The notes beneath the pieces were generated by a model. The model made no database searches. It was not told the origin of the DNA and saw only the letters and a list, made by a program, of their open reading frames with translations. A DNA stretch of 32,578 bases from NCBI GenBank assembly GCA_937895955.1, contig CALAZI010000125.1, positions 1 to 32,578 of the forward strand, in the 5' to 3' direction. Below are positions 8,210 through 16,038 of this stretch, piece after piece. How positions within the stretch are numbered: the stretch's first letter is position 1; each line of letters starts with the position of its first letter. The stretch is from an uncultured Alphaproteobacteria bacterium. GTDB taxonomy: Bacteria > Pseudomonadota > Alphaproteobacteria > Caulobacterales > Parvularculaceae. The translations under genes and the position numbers were made by a program.

Positions 8210-8999
8210 GACGCCCCTTTTGAAAAGCTTCGGCAAGGCGCCCGCAAGCGAACGCGAGATTGCGCTCGTCGGCGGCTGCGGGCGATGGCGCGTGCCGGAA
8301 GAAACGCCGGTCGCCTTTATCTATAACGGACGAAATTACGCCGTCATGCTTGCGACGCCGGCGGACATTTTCGATTTCGCCGTCGGATTCACGCTGGCCG
8401 AGAGAATTGCAGAAAATCTCGGGGAGATTGATTCGGTTGAAGCCCATTATGGCGACGAAGCCGTTGATATTAGGTTGTCGATCGCGCCGGCTGCGCTTGA
8501 ACGATTCGACCTGCGTCAACAGCGGCGAAATCTGGTGGGGCGCGCCGGCTGCGGCGTCTGCGGCGTCGAAAACGCCGACGTCTTTTTTGAAAAGTTGCCG
8601 TTAGTCGGCGATGAAAAAAAATCGGTTTCTCAATCCGCCATGCTGAACGCCATTCGCGCATTGCCGTCTCACCAGCCGCTGAACGCGCTGACACGATCCG
8701 TTCACGCCGCCGCCTGGGCTGGCGATGACGGGCGCATCCTTCTCGCGAGGGAGGATGTCGGCCGTCACAATGCGCTCGATAAGCTGGCGGGCGCCCTTAT
8801 CTGCGCCGACGAAAACGCTGCGGGCGGATTCCTTGTCATGTCGAGCCGGTGCTCTTTCGAAATCGTCGAGAAAGCGGCTCGCGCCGGCATGCGCGCCATC
8901 CTGTCCGTTTCGGCGCCGACCGACTTCGCGATCCGCAAGGCGGAGGAGGCGAATATCGCCCTTTACGCCCTTGCCGGCGAACAAATTGCGGCGTTTTAA
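8193..8999 (+). CDS. fdhD: Formate dehydrogenase accessory sulfurtransferase (FdhD/FdsC)
   Basis: About 268 residues, normal for FdhD. The family carries sulfur from IscS to the Mo-bis-MGD cofactor, an essential activation step for formate dehydrogenase, and binds bis-MGD. Seen: ETPVAFIYNGR, DIFDFAVGFTLAE, the catalytic CxxC loop GRAGCGVCG, REDVGRHNALDKL, and MSSRCSFEIVEKAA near the C-terminus. There are two possible TTG starts, 8187 and 8193. GAAGG at 8181-8185 is 7 bases from 8193 but only 1 base from 8187, so I chose 8193. Either way it overlaps the end of fdsA. No fdsD-like small gene follows, although many fds operons have one. Confidence 0.94.
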   Translation: MSRPNKTPLLKSFGKAPASEREIALVGGCGRWRVPEETPVAFIYNGRNYAVMLATPADIFDFAVGFTLAERIAENLGEIDSVEAHYGDEAVDIRLSIAPAALERFDLRQQRRNLVGRAGCGVCGVENADVFFEKLPLVGDEKKSVSQSAMLNAIRALPSHQPLNALTRSVHAAAWAGDDGRILLAREDVGRHNALDKLAGALICADENAAGGFLVMSSRCSFEIVEKAARAGMRAILSVSAPTDFAIRKAEEANIALYALAGEQIAAF

Positions 9000-9065
9000 G
9001 GCGCCGTTTGCCGGGGCCGGGAAAAGCGCTAAAACCGCCCCAAAGCCTCATCAGGGAGAACCGGA

Positions 9066-10178
9066 ATGAAAACCCGCGCCGCGATCGCGATTGCGCCCAA
9101 TAAGCCCCTCGTCATTGAGGAAATCGATCTCGACGGGCCGAAAGCGGGCGAGGTTCTTGTCGAGATCAAGGCGACGGGCGTCTGCCATACCGACGCCTAC
9201 ACGCTGGAGGGAAAAGATTCGGAAGGCATTTTCCCGTCGATCCTCGGTCATGAAGGGGCGGGGATCGTGCGCGAGATCGGCGCAGGCGTCACCAGCGTCG
9301 CTGTCGGCGATCATGTAATTCCGCTTTACACGCCGGAATGCCGCCAGTGCAAAACGTGTCTGTCGCGCAAGAGCAATCTCTGCACGTCGATCCGCGCGAC
9401 GCAGGGCAAGGGTGTGATGCCGGACGGCACGAGCCGGTTCAGCCGCAAGGGCGAGACGATCTATCATTATATGGGCTGCTCGACCTTTTCCAATTTCACG
9501 GTGTTGCCGGAAATCGCGCTCGCCAAAATCCGCAAGGACGCGCCGTTCGATAAAGCCTGTTATATCGGCTGCGGCGTAACGACGGGCGTCGGCGCCGTGA
9601 TGTGGACGGCGAAGGTCGAGCCCGGCGCCAATGTCGCCGTCTTCGGCCTTGGCGGCATCGGGCTCAATGTCATCCAGGGCGCGAAGCTTGTCGGCGCCAA
9701 CAAAATCATCGGCGTCGACATCAATCCGTCGAAGCGCGCCATGGCGGAAGATTTCGGCATGACCGATTTCGTCAACCCGGCGGAGATCGGCGCCAAGAAT
9801 GTCGTCGACAAGATCGTTGAACTGACCGGCGGCGGGGCTGATTATTCATTCGATTGCACCGGCAATACGGATGTGATGCGCCAGGCGCTTGAATGCTGCC
9901 ATCGCGGCTGGGGCCAGTCGATCATCATCGGCGTCGCGGAAGCCGGCAGGGAAATCGCGACGCGCCCGTTCCAGCTCGTTACCGGGCGGGTCTGGAAAGG
10001 AACGGCCTTCGGCGGCGCGCGCGGTCGCACCGACACGCCGAAAGTCGTCGATATGTACATGGATGATCACATCAGGATCGATCCGCTGATTACGCACACA
10101 ATGCCGCTTGAAAAGATCAATGACGCTTTCGATCTGATGCATGAAGGCAAATCGATCCGCTCGGTCGTGCTGTTTTAG
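9066..10178 (+). CDS. adhC: S-(hydroxymethyl)glutathione dehydrogenase / class III alcohol dehydrogenase
   Basis: 370 residues, the family length. It oxidises S-hydroxymethylglutathione, formed spontaneously from formaldehyde and glutathione, to S-formylglutathione with NAD+. Seen: catalytic zinc site (GVCHTDAYTLEG; GHEGAGIV; YIGCGVTTGVGAV), structural zinc site with four cysteines (PECRQCKTCLSRKSNLC), the class III signature CSTFSNFTVLPEIALAKI, and the Rossmann motif GLGGIGLNVIQGA. GGGAGAACC precedes the ATG. It lies 66 bases after fdhD and 11 bases before moaA, so it is probably on the formate dehydrogenase/Moco transcript. Its route yields formate once S-formylglutathione is hydrolysed; that hydrolase (fghA) and the Gfa enzyme are not in the window. 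Confidence 0.97.
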   Translation: MKTRAAIAIAPNKPLVIEEIDLDGPKAGEVLVEIKATGVCHTDAYTLEGKDSEGIFPSILGHEGAGIVREIGAGVTSVAVGDHVIPLYTPECRQCKTCLSRKSNLCTSIRATQGKGVMPDGTSRFSRKGETIYHYMGCSTFSNFTVLPEIALAKIRKDAPFDKACYIGCGVTTGVGAVMWTAKVEPGANVAVFGLGGIGLNVIQGAKLVGANKIIGVDINPSKRAMAEDFGMTDFVNPAEIGAKNVVDKIVELTGGGADYSFDCTGNTDVMRQALECCHRGWGQSIIIGVAEAGREIATRPFQLVTGRVWKGTAFGGARGRTDTPKVVDMYMDDHIRIDPLITHTMPLEKINDAFDLMHEGKSIRSVVLF

Positions 10179-10189
10179 CGGGAGCTTGA

Positions 10190-11218
10190 ATGTCTGGGGA
10201 CGGCGCCGCACTGACGACAGAAAGGAAACCGCTGATCGATTCATTCGGACGGCGGATCACCTATCTGCGCCTCTCGGTGACCGATCGCTGCGATTTGCGC
10301 TGCAATTACTGCATGGCGGAAGACGCCGTCTTCGCGCCGAAATCGAGCATTCTGACGCTAGAGGAACTTGAGGCCGTCGCAAGCGCGTTCATCGCGCGCG
10401 GCGTCAGGAAGATCCGCCTGACCGGCGGCGAGCCGCTTGCGCGCCGCAACATCATGCACCTCGTTGATGCGCTTGGCCGCCATTTGAAAAACGGCGACAT
10501 AGACGAGCTGGCCGTGACGACGAATGCGACGCAGCTTGCGCGCTTCGCCGGGCCTTTAAGGGATGCAGGCGTTAAGCGGATCAATGTTTCGCTCGATACG
10601 CTGAACCGGGAGAAATTCGCCGAGATTGCCCGTCGCGATGCGCTGGATCGCGTGCTTGCAGGCGTCGAGGCGGCGCTGGAAGCGGGATTAAAGATCAAGA
10701 TTAATACGGTCGCGCTCAAAGATCGCAATATCGATGAAATTCCGGCGCTGATTGAATGGGCGCATGGCAAGGGCATGGATTTGACGCTGATCGAGGTAAT
10801 GCCGCTCGGCGATGTCGAAGAAGACCGCATCGATCAGTTCGCACCGCTGTCGGCGGTGAAAGAATCGCTCGGCGCGCGCTGGACGCTTGAAAATATCCCG
10901 GACCGGACAGGCGGACCGGCGCGCTATGTCCGCGTAAAGGAAACGGGCGGCCGCGTCGGTTTCATTACCCCGCTGACCGGCAATTTCTGCAACGGTTGCA
11001 ACCGCGTTCGCGTCACTTGCTCGGGCGAGCTATACATGTGTTTAGGTCAGCAGCGGCGCGTGGACCTCAAAGCCGCGTTGCGCGAAGGCGGCCCTGCCGC
11101 GCTGACTATGGCCCTCGATGAGGCGATGCGACTGAAGCCCCTCGGCCATGATTTCGAGATCGCCAGACGCGGCGACGGCGTTTCGGTGCCGCGCTATATG
11201 TCGGCGACGGGCGGTTAG
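10190..11218 (+). CDS. moaA: GTP 3',8-cyclase, molybdenum cofactor biosynthesis
   Basis: 342 residues. Radical-SAM enzyme for the first step of Moco synthesis: GTP to 3',8-cH2GTP, which MoaC converts to cPMP. Seen: N-terminal radical-SAM cluster Cys34, Cys38, Cys41 (RCDLRCNYCMAE); SAM motif RLTGGEPLARRN; C-terminal substrate-side [4Fe-4S] ligands Cys267, Cys270 and Cys284 (NFCNGCNRVR ... LYMCLG). It ends in the Gly-Gly tail (SATGG) needed for MoaA activity. The ATG follows GGGAGCTTGA. It opens the Moco block directly after adhC. Confidence 0.98.
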   Translation: MSGDGAALTTERKPLIDSFGRRITYLRLSVTDRCDLRCNYCMAEDAVFAPKSSILTLEELEAVASAFIARGVRKIRLTGGEPLARRNIMHLVDALGRHLKNGDIDELAVTTNATQLARFAGPLRDAGVKRINVSLDTLNREKFAEIARRDALDRVLAGVEAALEAGLKIKINTVALKDRNIDEIPALIEWAHGKGMDLTLIEVMPLGDVEEDRIDQFAPLSAVKESLGARWTLENIPDRTGGPARYVRVKETGGRVGFITPLTGNFCNGCNRVRVTCSGELYMCLGQQRRVDLKAALREGGPAALTMALDEAMRLKPLGHDFEIARRGDGVSVPRYMSATGG

Positions 11219-11222
11219 GCGG

Positions 11223-11468
11223 GTGGCGAAGGTCGTCTTCTACGGGCGCTTTGCGGATTTCATGGGTCGCGAGCGGGACATCGCCGTCGGCGAGGGCGTT
11301 CGTCTTGAAACCATGATAAGCGACTTGTCGAAAGAAAATGATGCGTTCGCCGATGCGGTGAAGGCGCCGGCGGTGAAGTTTGCGGTCAATAACGCCGTTG
11401 CGCCGTTATCGACTGTCATCAAAGAAAAGGATGAAGTGGCGGTTCTACCGCCCTTCAGCGGCGGATAG
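11223..11468 (+). CDS. moaD: Molybdopterin synthase small subunit (sulfur carrier)
   Basis: 81 residues from a GTG start, 4 bases after the moaA stop. An upstream extension of the open frame overlaps moaA and is not expected. Ubiquitin-like beta-grasp protein whose C-terminal Gly-Gly becomes a thiocarboxylate and donates sulfur to cPMP inside MoaE. Seen: the start VAKVVFYGRFADFMGR, the hydrophobic core and the ending EVAVLPPFSGG, the obligatory family terminus. The moaE ATG follows one base after the stop, so the two synthase subunits are made together. Confidence 0.95.
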   Translation: MAKVVFYGRFADFMGRERDIAVGEGVRLETMISDLSKENDAFADAVKAPAVKFAVNNAVAPLSTVIKEKDEVAVLPPFSGG

Positions 11469-11469
11469 G

Positions 11470-11913
11470 ATGATCCTTCTTTCCGAGACGCCGATCGATA
11501 TTGGACGGCTTCATGCTGATTTCGCGTCCGGTCTTGATGATGCGGGTGCGATCGCAAGTTTTGTCGGCCTTGTGCGGCGCGACGGCGCAGCGGAAGTTGA
11601 GGCGCTTTTTCTAGATCATGCGCCGGCCCTGACGAAGCCGGCAATTGAAACGGCGCTTGAAACGGCGAAAGCGCGCTGGCCGCTGATCAAGGCGCTCGCC
11701 GTCCATCGCATCGGGCGCGTTGAAGTCGGCGATCCGATCGTGTTTGTCGCGACAGCCTCGGCGCATCGGCGCGCAGCCTTCGAGGCATGCGATTTCCTGA
11801 TGGATTTTCTCAAAACCGACGCGCCGTTCTGGAAAAAGCAGATTTGCCGCAGCGGTGAGGAATGGATCGAACCGCGCGCAGAGGACTATGCTGACCGCGA
11901 CCGCTGGCGGTGA
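11470..11913 (+). CDS. moaE: Molybdopterin synthase catalytic subunit
   Basis: 147 residues. It converts cPMP to molybdopterin using two MoaD thiocarboxylates. Seen: GAIASFVGLVR, the LFLDHAPALTKPAIE segment equivalent to the usual LELEHYPGMTE, VHRIGRVEVGDPIVFVATAS, and the Lys-rich motif DAPFWKKQ at 117-124, matching the active-site lysine region. The open frame extends upstream, but the ATG at 11470, one base after moaD, fits both length and family start (ILLSETPIDI). The His-containing segment reads LDHAPAL rather than LEHYP, a mild divergence. Confidence 0.95.
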   Translation: MILLSETPIDIGRLHADFASGLDDAGAIASFVGLVRRDGAAEVEALFLDHAPALTKPAIETALETAKARWPLIKALAVHRIGRVEVGDPIVFVATASAHRRAAFEACDFLMDFLKTDAPFWKKQICRSGEEWIEPRAEDYADRDRWR

Positions 11914-11923
11914 AGGAGAGGCG

Positions 11924-12454
11924 ATGCCCGGCATAGACGAGACTTTGGAATTCCACCCGGTGCGGATTGCGATCCTGACCGTGTCGGACACGCGGACGCC
12001 GGAAACCGACACGTCGGGGCAGACGCTTGCCGACCGCCTTCAGACCGCCGGCCACAAACTCGCCGACCGCAAGCTGATCAAGGACGATATTCCGAAAATC
12101 CGCGCCGCCGTTCAGGGCTGGATCGCCAGTCCCGATGTCGACGCCGTCATCACGACAGGCGGCACGGGATTGACAGGCCGAGACGTGACGCATGAAGCGG
12201 TGACGCCGCTCTTTGAAAAAACAATTGAGGGCTTTTCCGTCGTCTTTCACAAAGTCAGTCTCGAAACGGTCGGCTTGTCGACATTGCAGTCGCGTGCGAC
12301 CGCCGGCGTCGCCAACGGCACGGTGATATTCTGCCTGCCGGGGTCGACCGGCGCCGTGAAGGACGGCTGGGACAAGATTATCGTTCATCAGCTCGATTGC
12401 CGTTACCGGCCGTGCAACCTTGTCGAGCTGATGCCGCGCCTGACGGAGCGCTGA
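11924..12454 (+). CDS. moaB: Molybdopterin adenylyltransferase-type protein MoaB
   Basis: 176 residues. MoaB/Mog-fold protein that adenylylates molybdopterin with ATP before metal insertion by MoeA. Seen: VRIAILTVSDTRTPETDTSG, the MPT-binding TTGGTGLTGRDVT, and CLPGSTGAVKDGWDKI. An excellent AAGGAGAGG ribosome site lies just before the ATG at 11924, which fixes the start despite a longer open frame. It stands 10 bases after moaE and directly abuts moaC. No second mog gene is present here. In E. coli, Mog rather than MoaB has the activity, so the function is inferred from operon completeness. Confidence 0.94.
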   Translation: MPGIDETLEFHPVRIAILTVSDTRTPETDTSGQTLADRLQTAGHKLADRKLIKDDIPKIRAAVQGWIASPDVDAVITTGGTGLTGRDVTHEAVTPLFEKTIEGFSVVFHKVSLETVGLSTLQSRATAGVANGTVIFCLPGSTGAVKDGWDKIIVHQLDCRYRPCNLVELMPRLTER

Positions 12455-12931
12455 ATGAAACCGACGCTGACGCATTTCGACGAAGAGGGGCGGCCGCGAA
12501 TGGTCGACGTTTCGGCGAAAGGTGAAACGGCGCGCTCGGCGACGGCGCGCGGCAGCGTCAAGTTTTCAAAAGGCGCTTATCAAACAGTGCGGCGCGAGGG
12601 TGTAACAAAAGGCGACGTCCTGCGTGTGGCCGAACTTGCCGGCGTTATGGCTGCGAAGAAGACGTCCGACCTTATTCCGCTCTGTCATCCGCTTTCGATC
12701 AGCTCGGTAAAGGTCGCCGCTGAATTCAACGATGAGACGCACGCGGTTGAAATCACCGCGACGGTGAAGATTGAGGGCAAAACCGGCGTTGAGATGGAGG
12801 CGCTGACGGCTGTTTCGGTCGCCTGTCTCACCGTCTACGACATGGCGAAAGCGGTCGACAAGGCGATGACGATCGGGCCGATCGAACTTGTCGAAAAGAC
12901 CGGCGGCAAATCCGGCGATTTCAGACGATGA
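12455..12931 (+). CDS. moaC: Cyclic pyranopterin monophosphate synthase
   Basis: 158 residues, usual length. It converts MoaA's 3',8-cH2GTP to cPMP. Seen: N-terminal THFDEEGRPRMVDVSAK, RVAELAGVMAAKKTSDLIPLCHP with the conserved LCHPLSISSV substrate loop, GKTGVEMEALTAVSVACLT and the ending VDKAMTIGPIELVEKTGGKSG; the conserved catalytic segments are all present. The ATG follows immediately after the moaB TGA, and the stop overlaps the moeA ATG by 4 bases. Confidence 0.98.
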   Translation: MKPTLTHFDEEGRPRMVDVSAKGETARSATARGSVKFSKGAYQTVRREGVTKGDVLRVAELAGVMAAKKTSDLIPLCHPLSISSVKVAAEFNDETHAVEITATVKIEGKTGVEMEALTAVSVACLTVYDMAKAVDKAMTIGPIELVEKTGGKSGDFRR

Positions 12932-14142
12932 AAAAGATGATCAGCGTTGACGAGGCCCAGCGCCTGCTTTGCGCCGGACCTTTTGATCGCGTCGTCAAGA
13001 CGGTCCGGATCGGCGAGGCTTGCGGGCGCATTCTTGCGAAAGACGTCCTCGCGACCATCGACCAGCCGCCTTTCCGCGCTTCGGCGATGGACGGATACGC
13101 CGTTAGGTTCGAAGATGCGCAAGAAGGCGCCCGGCTGCGTCTTGCGGGCGAGGCGGCGGCGGGCGCGCCTTTTGATCGGACGCTTGCTGAAGGCGAAGCG
13201 GTGCGTATTTTCACCGGCGGCGGGGCGCCGGACGGCGCCGATCATGTCGTTATTCAGGAAGATACGGCGCGCGACGGCGACCACGTCATTATCACGGCGC
13301 CGCAGGCTAAGCCGTCCAACATCAGAAGCGCCGGCGTCGACTTTCGTAAGGACGATGTTCTCAAGCGCGCGGGCGAGCGTCTGTCGCCGATTGATCTCGG
13401 TCTCATCGCTGCGGCGAATATCGCGCGCGTCGGCGTCTTAAGAAAACCGGTTGTCGCCTATTTCGACAATGGCGATGAACTTCGCGAACCTGGCGCAGCG
13501 CTCTCCGCCGGCGCGATTGTCGGGTCAAACCGTTTTGCTCTTGACGCGCTGATCCGCGAATGGGGCGGAGAGGCGCGTTATCTTGGCCGCGCCGCGGACG
13601 ATGCGGCGGCGATCCGCGAGAAATTCCAGATGGCGCAAGACGCCGACATCATCGTTACGGTCGGCGGTGCCTCTGTCGGCGATCATGACTATGTCAAATC
13701 TTCTTTTGAGGAATGCGGCGGCGATTTCGTTTTTTCAAAAATCGCGATGAAGCCCGGCAAGCCGACATGGTTCGGGCGTCTTGGGCGCGCGCGCGTTCTC
13801 GGCCTTCCCGGCAATCCGGCCTCGGCGATCGTCTGCGCGATATTATTCTTGAAACCGCTTGTCGCCGCAGCCGCCGGCTGCGATTCCGGAATGCGCCTTG
13901 TTCGGGCGCTATTAAGCGCGGGGATGGCGGCGAATGGCGCGCGCGAATCCTATGTCCGCGGCGCGCTAGCTGCGCGCGAGGACGGCGTTCTCATTGCGGC
14001 GCCGAATGCGCGCGAAGATTCATCGCTCTATTCGCCGCTCGCCGGCGGCAACTGCCTTATTCGACGACCGGCGCATGCTGGCGCTGCGGAAGCTGGAGAG
14101 ATTGTCGACTGCATCATCTATCGCGCGCCGTTCCTGTCATGA
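12928..14142 (+). CDS. moeA: Molybdopterin molybdotransferase
   Basis: 404 residues, the family length. It inserts molybdate into adenylylated molybdopterin to form Moco. Seen: FRASAMDGYAV in domain I, EAVRIFTGGGAPDGADHVVIQE, the MPT-binding core VTVGGASVGDHDYVK, KPGKPTWFG and LPGNPASAIVC, then a C-terminal beta-barrel domain (SYVRGALAAREDG). It is joined to moaC and mobA by ATGA overlaps. Confidence 0.97.
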   Translation: MKKMISVDEAQRLLCAGPFDRVVKTVRIGEACGRILAKDVLATIDQPPFRASAMDGYAVRFEDAQEGARLRLAGEAAAGAPFDRTLAEGEAVRIFTGGGAPDGADHVVIQEDTARDGDHVIITAPQAKPSNIRSAGVDFRKDDVLKRAGERLSPIDLGLIAAANIARVGVLRKPVVAYFDNGDELREPGAALSAGAIVGSNRFALDALIREWGGEARYLGRAADDAAAIREKFQMAQDADIIVTVGGASVGDHDYVKSSFEECGGDFVFSKIAMKPGKPTWFGRLGRARVLGLPGNPASAIVCAILFLKPLVAAAAGCDSGMRLVRALLSAGMAANGARESYVRGALAAREDGVLIAAPNAREDSSLYSPLAGGNCLIRRPAHAGAAEAGEIVDCIIYRAPFLS

Positions 14143-14756
14143 CCTTGACGACATCCCGCAACGCCATAGCCGGCCTCATCCTCGCCGGCGGCAGGTCGAC
14201 CCGGTTTGACGGCGGGGAAAAAGAAAAAGCGCTCCTGAACGGCCGACCGCTCATTGAGCATGTGATCGAGCGCGCGGCGCCGCAGGTTCGAACCTTGGCT
14301 GTCAGTCGGCCGCGCGGCGAGGCGGGACGCTCCTTCGGTTTTGAGATCGTCGCTGACGATCTTGACGATCGCGGACCGATCGCCGGCCTCGCCGCCGGGC
14401 TGCGCTGGGCGCTCGCCCTTGCGCCCTCTGCAGAATTCCTCGCGACATTCGCCTGCGATACGCCGCATTTTCCGGAAGACCTCATTCATCGTCTCGCCGA
14501 ACCGATCGCCTCAGGCGCAGCGCGCGCATCGATCGCCTCCGCCGGCGGCGCGCTTCATCCGACATTCGGTTTGTGGCCGGTCGACTTTGCCGGCGCAGTT
14601 GAAAGATCGATTGAAGAGGGTGCGCTGTCGCTGAAGGGTTTTGCGCGAGCGGTTGGCGCCGTTGTCGTAGAGTTGGACGATCCTGAGGGAACGTCCTTCT
14701 TCAACATCAACCGGCGCGAGGATCTACGCCGGCTCGAAAAGCGATCAGACGGATAA
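14139..14756 (+). CDS. mobA: Molybdenum cofactor guanylyltransferase
   Basis: 205 residues. It transfers GMP from GTP to Mo-MPT, giving the bis-MGD form used by FdsA. Seen: the GTP-binding start AGLILAGGRSTRFDGGEKEKALLNGRPL, ADDLDDRGPIAGLAAGLRWA, and the metal motif ACDTPHFPEDLI. It ends in the typical FFNINRREDLRRLE. The usual basic Lys after GG..RF is offset by an acidic GGEKEKA stretch, but the Lys is kept. The start ATG overlaps the moeA stop (ATGA); a much longer frame upstream is a shadow of moeA. Its stop codon lies inside the AT-rich inverted repeat upstream of the histidine operon. Confidence 0.95.
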   Translation: MTLTTSRNAIAGLILAGGRSTRFDGGEKEKALLNGRPLIEHVIERAAPQVRTLAVSRPRGEAGRSFGFEIVADDLDDRGPIAGLAAGLRWALALAPSAEFLATFACDTPHFPEDLIHRLAEPIASGAARASIASAGGALHPTFGLWPVDFAGAVERSIEEGALSLKGFARAVGAVVVELDDPEGTSFFNINRREDLRRLEKRSDG

Positions 14757-14788
14757 ATCAAGCTAAAACAATAGCTTATGGATTTATC
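14752..14788 (+). promoter_or_regulatory. AT-rich nested inverted repeat; candidate operator of the histidine operon (or terminator of mobA)
   Basis: GATAAATC (14752-14759) pairs with GATTTATC (14781-14788), and inside it AAGCTA (14760-14765) pairs with TAGCTT (14772-14777) around a 6-base AAACAA loop; only ATG at 14778-14780 is unpaired. The element overlaps the mobA stop and ends 77 bases before yerC. No T-run follows, which argues against an intrinsic terminator, and the AT-rich symmetry fits a DNA-binding site. A further TTTTGTT ... AACAAAA pair lies at 14818-14824 and 14845-14851. That YerC binds here is inference. Confidence 0.45.
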
Positions 14789-14865
14789 TCTAAAATCGCA
14801 CGGCGCTCTCTTGCATCTTTTGTTTTAACGTATTAGCACACTGCAACAAAATGAGGAGGCCGCTC

Positions 14866-15159
14866 ATGGCCGCGCGCGCTGACAAGCCGGATTTGCTGGA
14901 CGCCTTTCTGGCGCTGAAAAAGCGTGACGAGCTTGAAGCGTTTCTCGCCGATCTTTGCACGCCTGCGGAGATCAAGGCGCTTTCGGAACGCTGGCGCGTC
15001 GCGCGCCTTCTCGACGCGGGCGAGCTTTCCTATCGCGAAATCGCCGTCGTCGCGGAATCGAGCACGGCGACCGTGACGCGCGTCGCCCGTTTTCTCAAAG
15101 ACATGCCCTATCGCGGCTACCGCTGCGCGCTTGATCGCCTGAAAGGAAAGAAGAAATGA
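14866..15159 (+). CDS. TrpR/YerC-family transcriptional regulator, probable histidine operon repressor
   Basis: 97 residues, all helical, matching the short YerC/YecD branch of the Trp-repressor superfamily. Seen: LLDAFLALKKRDELEAFLADLCTPAEIKALSERW, then ARLLDAGELSYREIAVVAESSTATVTRVARFLK, a classic TrpR helix-turn-helix in which LSYREIA and SSTATVTRVARFL are the two helices. An in-frame ATG at 14851 exists, but GAGGAGG at 14854-14860 is ideally placed for the ATG at 14866. The gene's stop overlaps the hisG start by ATGA, so it is translated with the his genes. A TrpR-family regulator of histidine genes is known in Firmicutes; that this one acts likewise, perhaps with histidine as co-repressor, is inferred from position alone. 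Confidence 0.88.
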   Translation: MAARADKPDLLDAFLALKKRDELEAFLADLCTPAEIKALSERWRVARLLDAGELSYREIAVVAESSTATVTRVARFLKDMPYRGYRCALDRLKGKKK

Positions 15160-16028
15160 GTCCGGCGCGGTTGCGTATCGCCATGCAAAAGAGCGGGCGC
15201 CTTGCAGACAAGAGTTTGCAACTCATCGAGGCGGCGGGGTTTCGCGTCATCAAGGGCGCCAATGAGCTTCTCTACAGGATTGAGAACGCGCCGATTGACC
15301 TTTTGCGCGTGCGCGATGACGACATTCCGACGTTTGTCGGCGACGGCGTCGCTGATTTCGGCATTGTCGGGCGCAATGTGCTGGAAGAGCGCGTCGAAGG
15401 CGCGCGGCCTGTCGAGATCATGCCGCTCGGATTCGGACGCTGCGACCTTCGCATAGCGACGCCGAAGGACTTCGCTTATGGCGGTCCGCACTCATTGTCG
15501 GGCGAGCGTATCGCCACGACCTATCCGAATATTCTGCGGCGATTTCTGAAAGAAAACGACATCAAGGCGGAAATCGTCACGATGCGGGGCGCGGTGGAGG
15601 TCGCTCCGCGATTGAAGCTGGCGCGTGCGATCTGCGATCTCGTTTCGACCGGCGCGACGCTGGAAGCGAACGGGCTCATACCGGTTGAAACCATTCTTGA
15701 GAGCGAAGCGGTTCTCATCCAAAGCCGCGCCGCGATTGCGCGTGAATTCGCGCCGCTCGCCGACAGCCTTATAACGCGACTGCGCGGCGTCACCGCCTCG
15801 CGCGGCGCAAAATATGTGATGATGAACGCGCCGCGCGCGAAACTTCCTGAAATCACCGCCATTCTGCCGGGGGCCGACGCGCCGACAGTGACGCCGCTCG
15901 CCGGGCGCGATGAGGCGGTGGCGATCCACGCCGTCTGCCAGGAATCGGTTTTCTGGGAAACGCTTGAGAGGCTCAAGACGGCCGGCGCTTCAGCGATACT
16001 TGTCCTGCCGATTGAAAAGATGATGTGA
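15156..16028 (+). CDS. hisG: ATP phosphoribosyltransferase, long form
   Basis: 290 residues, the long HisG type with a C-terminal ACT-like regulatory domain, so it needs no HisZ. First committed step: ATP plus PRPP to phosphoribosyl-ATP. Seen: LRIAMQKSGRLADKSLQLIEAAG, VRDDDIPTFVGDGVADFGIVGRN, IATTYPNILRRFL, the PRPP-binding region ICDLVSTGATLEANGL, and the C-terminal domain (KYVMMNAPRAKLPEITAILPG, TVTPL, WETLERLKTAGASAILVLPIEKM). The C-terminal domain is the site of histidine feedback inhibition in this family. The ATGA overlap with yerC couples the regulator to the first enzyme. Confidence 0.97.
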   Translation: MSPARLRIAMQKSGRLADKSLQLIEAAGFRVIKGANELLYRIENAPIDLLRVRDDDIPTFVGDGVADFGIVGRNVLEERVEGARPVEIMPLGFGRCDLRIATPKDFAYGGPHSLSGERIATTYPNILRRFLKENDIKAEIVTMRGAVEVAPRLKLARAICDLVSTGATLEANGLIPVETILESEAVLIQSRAAIAREFAPLADSLITRLRGVTASRGAKYVMMNAPRAKLPEITAILPGADAPTVTPLAGRDEAVAIHAVCQESVFWETLERLKTAGASAILVLPIEKMM

Positions 16029-16038
16029 GGCGCGTCGC

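Noticed and set aside
13713..14138. 142-codon upstream extension of the mobA open frame
   Set aside because: It overlaps moeA in another frame, is Arg-rich, and the ATG at 14139 gives the ATGA overlap and the normal MobA start.
14778..14828. Short open frame MDLSLKSHGALLHLLF between the dyad and yerC, considered as a histidine attenuator leader peptide
   Set aside because: Only two of 16 codons are His and they are not in a run; there is no ribosome site and no alternative terminator/antiterminator hairpin before yerC.
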